This document shows, piece by piece, positions 58,235 to 64,000 of a stretch of DNA of 64,000 nucleotides. Origin of the DNA: Tragulus kanchil (lineage: Eukaryota > Chordata > Mammalia > Artiodactyla > Tragulidae); assembly GCA_022376925.1 (NCBI GenBank), contig JAIOJX010000032.1, forward strand, positions 98,820,794 to 98,884,793. The letters are read 5' to 3'. Position 1 is the stretch's first letter. Each line of letters begins with the position of its first letter. The notes under the pieces are model-generated. The model was not told the origin of the DNA and ran no database searches. It saw nothing but the letters and a program-made list of their open reading frames with translations. Position numbers and translations under genes: made by a program.

Positions 58235-58400
58235 TGACTCACTTACCTTTTTATTTTCGCTTGTTGCCTACTAGAATATAAGCTCCACGCAGACAAGAAT
58301 TACAGTCTGTTTTGTTCTTTGTCATGTCCCCCATCCCGAGAACAGTGCTTGGGAATAATGCATGCTCCATCAATATTTGTGGAGTGAATCAAACTAACAA
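58235..58400 (+). mobile_element. L2 LINE 3' end
   Basis: CTAGAATATAAGCTCCACGC, GAACAGTGCTTGGGAATAAT and TTGTGGAGTGAATCAAAC are L2 terminal phrases. Confidence 0.8.
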
Positions 58401-59750
58401 ATTAATTCATCTGTTATCAATTAGTATAATGACATGTTTGGTCCCTTACAGTTCTGTGATCCTGTGATTTTGTGTTTTCACGAATTTCTCAATTATTTCC
58501 ACATTAAAGGATAGGATAGTGGGACGGTATCTGTTTCCATTTTTTCACTGGCAAGGTCATGGGTACTTCATAACTTTCTAGCCTTGGGTAGCCATGAGCA
58601 TTATTTTCTATATGTTCATTTTTTAGGTTCAGGAAAGGCCTCTTCTCTATTTGGTTGCCATCACCTGTGTGTCCAACATTCATGCCATGTCAGAGAGCAG
58701 TTGCGCTGTGCTTTTCTCAGCATCTGCTCGTGGAGGGGAGGCATGGCCAAAGTCCCTCTCTGCAGCTATGACTCCACTGCCTTCTCACTTTCTCCTCTGA
58801 TCTAAACATTTCTGACTTGTTTTTCATGTGGACTCCAGATCTTTCCCTATATACACTGTGTGACTTCCAGGATAATACAAACCACATCAGACAGTGTTGT
58901 CCCAGCTGGATTAGCAGCCACCTTCATTTCTTGATAAATATCCAGTGTGACAGGGCTCCAGTCTTCCAGAAGCAAATGCAGATTCTCCTCATTACTTCCT
59001 GCTCTCCCCAGTCTTGCTAAGTCTGGGAGAGGGTGGGGGTCGGGGCTTTTGCTCTTCTTGGAGCTCTGTTCTTCTCTCCACTCACATGTCTCACTGTGCT
59101 CCTTTCCACAGCAGCTCCATCAAGTCCATGGCCTTCCCCACCATCCAGTCTGTCTCCTGAGCTCCAGACCCTGGTTTCCACTGTAAGCTGGACATTTATC
59201 CCCACCTGGAAGCCCCAGGCTCTCTGTATGTTGAGATACAAATGACTGAAGTCATCACATGTGCCTTAAGCCTGTGTTCTTCTGTCAGGGAATGGCAGAA
59301 TTGACCTGTCCATCTAGCTGACAGGGTTGGAAAGAATCACACACTACTGAAGCAACTGAGCATACGTGGACTTCAGTGAAGATTTCAGTTCTACAGCCCA
59401 GCCTGAAGCCTTTCTACCTGCCTTCCCTTTGTGGAGGCACAAGCTGAATGCCATCCTCCTTCCCCTCCCCCGTTTACATTTCTGTGATGTTGGATCATCA
59501 AGTAATTAGGACAGTGAGCATTTGAAACTATGTCAGCTCCCTCATGGATCCGTTCCTAAGTGCCTGGCCTAGTACTGAGAGAAGCATCTTCTTCTCTCTG
59601 TGCTTCTCCCCCAAGAACCCCAGGTCTCTGTGTGGGATGACTGGAAGGGGAAAAAAAGAGATCCTGGGGTACTGATGCTGGGGGCAAGGCCAGCAACTTT
59701 CCCCTTCTCCACTGGAAGCTTTGGGTGAGCATTTGGCAGTGGTGGTTGTG
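58400..59750. other. Unique non-coding stretch
   Basis: More than 1.3 kb without a recognised repeat or gene. Short frames on both strands near 58580-59245 show no domain or splice-bounded exon that I can support. Confidence 0.5.
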
Positions 59751-59754
59751 AGAA

Positions 59755-59890
59755 ATGCATGGGTGTTGGAGTCAGAGGACAGGGGGTTGAGTCCTTGCTC
59801 AAACCTTTACTACTGTGTCCCTGCTACAGTTCCCTAAACTTTCTGAGCCTCCATTTTCTCAGCTCTGAAATGAAGATGATGCCGTTTTTT
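59755..59890 (+). mobile_element. MIR SINE relic
   Basis: GGGTTGAGTCCTTGCTCAAA, TTTCTGAGCCTCCATTTTCT and CAGCTCTGAAATGAAGATG fit the MIR core. Confidence 0.7.
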
Positions 59891-60289
59891 TCTCACTGGG
59901 GTCTAGGAAAATTCCAATTAAATAATGGATGAATTATATAAGGTGTCATTTCAAAATGGCTACCCTCAACATTGGTACTAGGTGTGCTCTTTTGAGAAGG
60001 CATTTAGGGTTGCAAGGGATATTCTCATAGCAGAGTTTCATTTTCACTTCCTATGTGGGAGAACTGAGTGAACTCGTTAATTATTCTTTCTCAGTCTTAG
60101 TATATTTAGTTTTAAAACAGGGATAATTGCCCTCACACTTTGCAGGATGAGTTATGTATTATGTTCTTGGTAGGTTGTAAAGTACTGACAATAGTTATTA
60201 TTGTTACTCACACTAATGCTGGTAGATCTAATTATTTGTCTTAATTAAATCATGACAGTGAATAATATTATTCTTAAAGGCTGGTACAC
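59891..60289. other. Unique stretch, weak MIR-like patch
   Basis: CTCGTTAATTATTCTTTCTC near 60074 with TTTTAAAACAGGGATAATTG may be a second MIR; otherwise nothing. Confidence 0.35.
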
Positions 60290-60455
60290 CCACTGGAAGC
60301 TGTGGATGAGTCATTTAATCTCTATTATCTGTTTCCTCCAATATAAAGTTAAAAGGTTGAGTTCGGTTGGCACCTAGAATAGGAGCTGGCATACAGAAAG
60401 AGTGCAATAAATAGAAATAGTAAGTGCTCAATAAATGTATATTGAATAAATTAAT
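60290..60455 (+). mobile_element. MIR/L2-type relic
   Basis: GATGAGTCATTTAATCTCTA, GGAGCTGGCATACAGAAAGA and AGTGCTCAATAAATGTATAT form a MIR or L2 3' pattern. Confidence 0.6.
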
Positions 60456-60874
60456 GAGTGAATAGACAATGGAAGCCATTTCATGGAGTTATTTTGAGCT
60501 TTCTGTGGAATGAGAAAGTGCATTGCGTATTGTGGAGGGAGGCAGTGCATGGCCTGTTTTTGGCAGGTCAGCCCCATAGACCTCCTGGTTTTCTCCTGCC
60601 ATCTCTCGCCTCAGTAACCTCCTTCCATGTTTTGTATGCTCATTTCATTCAGCAGAGATGGAGTTCCCACATCCAGCCCTCTGGGGACAAGGCCAAGTCT
60701 GCCTGCAAAACCCCTGGAGACCATAGTGTGTATAATATAATTATAAACACACGGGAGATGCCTTTGCTTTTCTCCAGTCTCATTCTTATACAGTCCAGTT
60801 TGGAAGAATATTGAACCCAGGAGTCAAAGATTTGTGCTGGTTTAACCCGCAACATTCCTTTTTAGGTTCTAGAA
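60456..60874. other. Unique non-coding stretch
   Basis: A sense frame of 118 codons (60458-60814) has no family resemblance and is not accepted as a gene. Confidence 0.5.
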
Positions 60875-61434
60875 TGTTCCTGAAAATCTATGCATATTTT
60901 TTAAGCTTTGCTATGTTCTGACCAATGGTGAGTGAATATATCCCCTTTGTCCTAAAAGCAGCAGAATTCAAGAAAGAAAGCACTTCAGCACTGAGTTTGG
61001 AAGCATTTGCAAGTCTGTCTCAGACTTGTGTAGACATGAGGACCTTTAGGTAAGGGCTTCTACCACAACCTCCCATCCGGTTTCTCTTACAGCACTCCTG
61101 GCAGCTGGTCACCCAGCCTCTGTGTGCATACTTCCAGAGATGAGACACTTGCCATCTGTATTCAGCATCTCATCTGTGGAGCCAATATCCGCCTGCCCGA
61201 TTTTATATCCTTGATCCTAGTTTTGTCCTCAGAGTCTCAGCAGAAACTTGGTCCGCTTTCTATTGCTTCTGTTGAAGGGACCCCACTTCAAATGGTGGAA
61301 AATCGTGCTCTTGGCCCATTGTCCTCTTCACACTAAGCCTGTCTTTAAACTTGTCATGCTGTTTTATTGTCTTCAATAATAATAGTAAAAATTGATTGAG
61401 ATAAAGCTTAGTATGTACCAGACTCTATCTACAT

Positions 61435-61590
61435 GATTTATTTAGGTAGTTTTTAATCCTTACCACAACTTGGAGTACAAAACTCTCATTACCCCAGTTT
61501 TACAGATGAGATAGTTGGGCCCAGTCCTACTAATAAATGGCATGGCTGGGTTTGATTCCAGGGTGCTGGTTCCAGAGTTGGTACTCTGAA
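61435..61590 (-). mobile_element. MIR SINE relic, copy 1
   Basis: CATTACCCCAGTTTTACAGA, TGAGATAGTTGGGCCCAGTC and TGGGTTTGATTCCAGGGTGC give antisense MIR order. Copy 2 is at 62507-62662. Confidence 0.75.
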
Positions 61591-61676
61591 CCCCTTATTA
61601 CCCCCACCCTTTTGTACTATTGCTAATAAAATAATATAAATAGTATTATTGTAGGTACTGATTATTGGTGGATTGG

Positions 61677-61857
61677 GGCTTCCCTGGTGGCTCAGTGGAA
61701 AAGAATTTGGCTGTAATTCAGGAGATGTGGGTTCAGTCTCTGGGTCAGGAAGATCCACTCCAGTATTCTTACCTGGAAAATTCCATGGATAGAGGACCCT
61801 GGTAGGCTACAGTCCATGGGGCCACAAAGAATTGAACACAACTGAGTGACTAAACAA
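61677..61857 (+). mobile_element. Bov-tA SINE, copy 1
   Basis: Head GGCTTCCCTGGTGGCTCAGT, body ACTCCAGTATTCTTACCTGG, end AACACAACTGAGTGACTAAA. A short internal deletion removes the GGAGAAGGGAATGGCAACC part. Confidence 0.93.
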
Positions 61858-62506
61858 GAACGAATTGATGGACTTCTAATTTCTGGACTTCACTAGGTGC
61901 TTTGTACACATTAGTTCTATCCTCCCAAGAACTGAAAGGTCTCAGTGTTCCTGAAAATCATGCATATTTTTAAGCTTTGCTATGTTCTGACCAATGGTGA
62001 GTGAATATATCCCCTTTGTCCTAAAAGCAGCAGAATTCAAGAAAGAAAGCACTTCAGCACTGAGTTTGGAAGCATTTGCAAGTCTGTCTCAGACTTGTGT
62101 AGACATGAGGACCTTTAGGTAAGGGCTTCTACCACAACCTCCCATCCGGTTTCTCTTACAGCACTCCTGGCAGCTGGTCACCCAGCCTCTGTGTGCATAC
62201 TTCCAGAGATGAGACACTTGCCATCTGTATTCAGCATCTCATCTGTGGAGCCAATATCCGCCTGCCCGATTTTATATCCTTGATCCTAGTTTTGTCCTCA
62301 GAGTCTCAGCAGAAACTTGGTCCGCTTTCTATTGCTTCTGTTGAAGGGACCCCACTTCAAATGGTGGAAAATCGTGCTCTTGGCCCATTGTCCTCTTCAC
62401 ACTAAGCCTGTCTTTAAACTTGTCATGCTGTTTTATTGTCTTCAATAATAATAATAGTAAAAATTGATTGAGATAAAGCTTAGTATGTACCAGACTCTAT
62501 CTACAT

Positions 62507-62662
62507 GATTTATTTAGGTAGTTTTTAATCCTTACCACAACTTGGAGTACAAAACTCTCATTACCCCAGTTTTACAGATGAGATAGTTGGGCCCAGTCCT
62601 ACTAATAAATGGCATGGCTGGGTTTGATTCCAGGGTGCTGGTTCCAGAGTTGGTACTCTGAA
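62507..62662 (-). mobile_element. MIR SINE relic, copy 2
   Basis: Identical copy of 61435-61590. Confidence 0.75.
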
Positions 62663-62748
62663 CCCCTTATTACCCCCACCCTTTTGTACTATTGCTAATA
62701 AAATAATATAAATAGTATTATTGTAGGTACTGATTATTGGTGGATTGG

Positions 62749-62929
62749 GGCTTCCCTGGTGGCTCAGTGGAAAAGAATTTGGCTGTAATTCAGGAGATGT
62801 GGGTTCAGTCTCTGGGTCAGGAAGATCCACTCCAGTATTCTTACCTGGAAAATTCCATGGATAGAGGACCCTGGTAGGCTACAGTCCATGGGGCCACAAA
62901 GAATTGAACACAACTGAGTGACTAAACAA
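62749..62929 (+). mobile_element. Bov-tA SINE, copy 2
   Basis: Identical copy of 61677-61857, including the internal deletion. Confidence 0.93.
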
Positions 62930-63094
62930 GAACGAATTGATGGACTTCTAATTTCTGGACTTCACTAGGTGCTTTGTACACATTAGTTCTATCCTCCCAA
63001 GAACTGAAAGGTCTCAGTGTTCATAGGAGAGGACCCCAAGGTATCAGAAGGCAATAATTAGTTTGATCTCTTTCTTCTGCTTTATCGGTGAAGC

Positions 63095-63255
63095 TCATGC
63101 ATTCATGCTGGCCTTGACTATGCCAGCCACTGAGTCAGGGACCAGGGTGCACAGTGATAGACAAGACAGAGTCCCTCATCTCCTGGTCTTACTTTGTTGT
63201 AAGAAAATAGTAGTCATGAAACAAGAAATTACAAAATTGCTAATTTCATTTACAT
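63095..63255 (+). mobile_element. L2-type relic
   Basis: GACTATGCCAGCCACTGAGT then AGTCCCTCATCTCCTGGTCT resembles the mammal-wide L2-type phrase seen at 40950. Confidence 0.4.
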
Positions 63256-63259
63256 GGTG

Positions 63260-63735
63260 ATGTTAGTCACTCTAAGAGTTAACATTTATATTTGATACTA
63301 TGGGAGGAAAAGTGAACTGTGTCTTATGAGGAAATACAAGATTGTCAGATGAAAAGGAAATAACTAGTTAAAGGGAGAACTGAGATGGGGAGGGAACACT
63401 CCAGATAAAAAGAACAGCATGTGCAAAGGTCCTGAGGTGATATTGGGATGCATGGGGAGTGAACTGTGAGGCTAGGCTGGGGGCACAGCCCTGAGGGGCC
63501 AGGCCTTCCAGAGCCATGAGGGCCAGATGGGAAGTTCAGCCATTGACATAGGGATATTTGGTTTTGGAAAAGATCACTCTGACTACACAGTAGAAAATGG
63601 ACAGGTGACTAAGAGGTGATTACAATGTCTGGTAGTATCTGACAAGCAAGATTCTCACACCTGGAGGTAGACTCTCTGTCTGTTCGGAAAGCAGTGATTT
63701 TTCCTGGGGCAGCAGCACAGGGCTGTGGTCCAGAG
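63260..63735. other. Unique non-coding stretch
   Basis: GATAAAAAGAACAGCATGTGC and CAAAGGTCCTGAGGTG-like wording hints at an old L2 or similar relic, but nothing is certain. Confidence 0.35.
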
Positions 63736-63739
63736 CTCC

Positions 63740-63895
63740 GCTCAGGGTCCCAGAGGCCTGCGTTTGAAGTTTCACTCTTATAGTGATGCAACCTTGGCCA
63801 CATTACTAATCTCTTATGCCTCAGTTCCCTCATCTGTAAAAAAACACCTACTTTATGTGGTTGTTGTGAGATTACATGAATAAATGTATATGGGG
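63740..63895 (+). mobile_element. MIR SINE relic
   Basis: GCGTTTGAAGTTTCACTCTT, TGCCTCAGTTCCCTCATCTG and GGTTGTTGTGAGATTACATG are in MIR order. Confidence 0.8.
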
Positions 63896-63906
63896 TGCCT
63901 AGAACA

Positions 63907-64000
63907 GGAGCTTCCCAGGTGGTACTAGTGGTAAAGAACCTGCCTGCCAGTGTGGGAGACGTAAGAGATACAGGCTCAATCCCTGAGTCGGGAGGATTCC
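63907..64000 (+). mobile_element. Bov-tA SINE, cut by window end
   Basis: GAGCTTCCCAGGTGGTACTA head, CCTGCCTGCCAGTGTGGGAG and box-B-like GGCTCAATCCCTGAG. The rest lies beyond the window. Confidence 0.9.

Larger units (their letters stand above)
60875..63022 (+). repeat. Direct duplication 19 (offset 1071, 1069, then 1072)
   Basis: Copy 1 is 60875-61950 and copy 2 is 61946-63022, sharing the junction bases TGTTC. Two single-base losses fall within the first 30 bp of copy 2, and an AAT microsatellite has one extra unit in copy 2 (near 62447). Confidence 0.95.

Noticed and set aside
60458..60814. 118-codon sense frame as a gene
   Set aside because: No family resemblance; starts in an L2/MIR-type tail and lacks any supporting signal.
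1..63022. The 1.1-kb direct repeats as a real satellite, segmental duplication or programmed amplification system
   Set aside because: Units at different junctions share no sequence, only length; copies chain like overlapping tiles and degrade at the joins. That is an assembly signature, not a repeat family.

Overview
The window is non-coding mammalian DNA, most likely from a ruminant artiodactyl. The evidence is about a dozen independent Bov-tA SINEs (a tRNA-Glu-like head fused to a BovB-derived body), a BovB fragment, CHR-type tRNA-Glu SINEs, ruminant-type L1 3' ends, and old mammal-wide MIR and L2 relics. The species cannot be resolved by eye. I found no protein-coding exon, tRNA or rRNA gene, CpG island or promoter. 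The open frames are short, and those that can be explained are repeat-derived or duplicated together with the DNA around them. The window is probably intergenic or deep intronic.

The dominant structure is technical. At 19 places a segment of about 1.03-1.16 kb is followed at once, or after at most about 60 bp, by a near-identical direct copy of itself. The junctions lie near 1031, 4667, 8342, 10562, 14221, 16045, 19967, 22512, 24360, 26434, 28270, 39847, 41754, 46516, 48326, 50885, 52692, 56113 and 61945. Several are chained, so part of the sequence appears three times. Errors (homopolymer shortening, small deletions, scrambled bases) crowd at the abutting ends, while the interiors are almost identical. 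This is what overlapping contigs or read blocks look like when laid end to end without merging. The 19 offsets sum to about 21 kb, so the real locus is probably near 43 kb.

Layout: 1-29355 holds eleven junctions, an L1M 3' end carrying a CHR SINE, a second SINE nested in an old LTR-like repeat, and a 420-bp solo LTR with a 4-bp target duplication. 29356-38747 is free of duplication and is the most reliable part; it has two candidate conserved non-coding blocks, several MIR/L2 relics and nested Bov-tA insertions. 38748-49406 holds four junctions and a 5'-truncated young L1 inserted inside a Bov-tA SINE, with a possible 3' transduction. 49770-63022 holds four more junctions, more Bov-tA copies and an antisense L1 3' end. 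63023-64000 is single copy and ends inside a Bov-tA SINE.

No new biological system is visible. The most useful results are the false-duplication map, which anyone using this sequence should correct first, and a few well-resolved transposon insertions.
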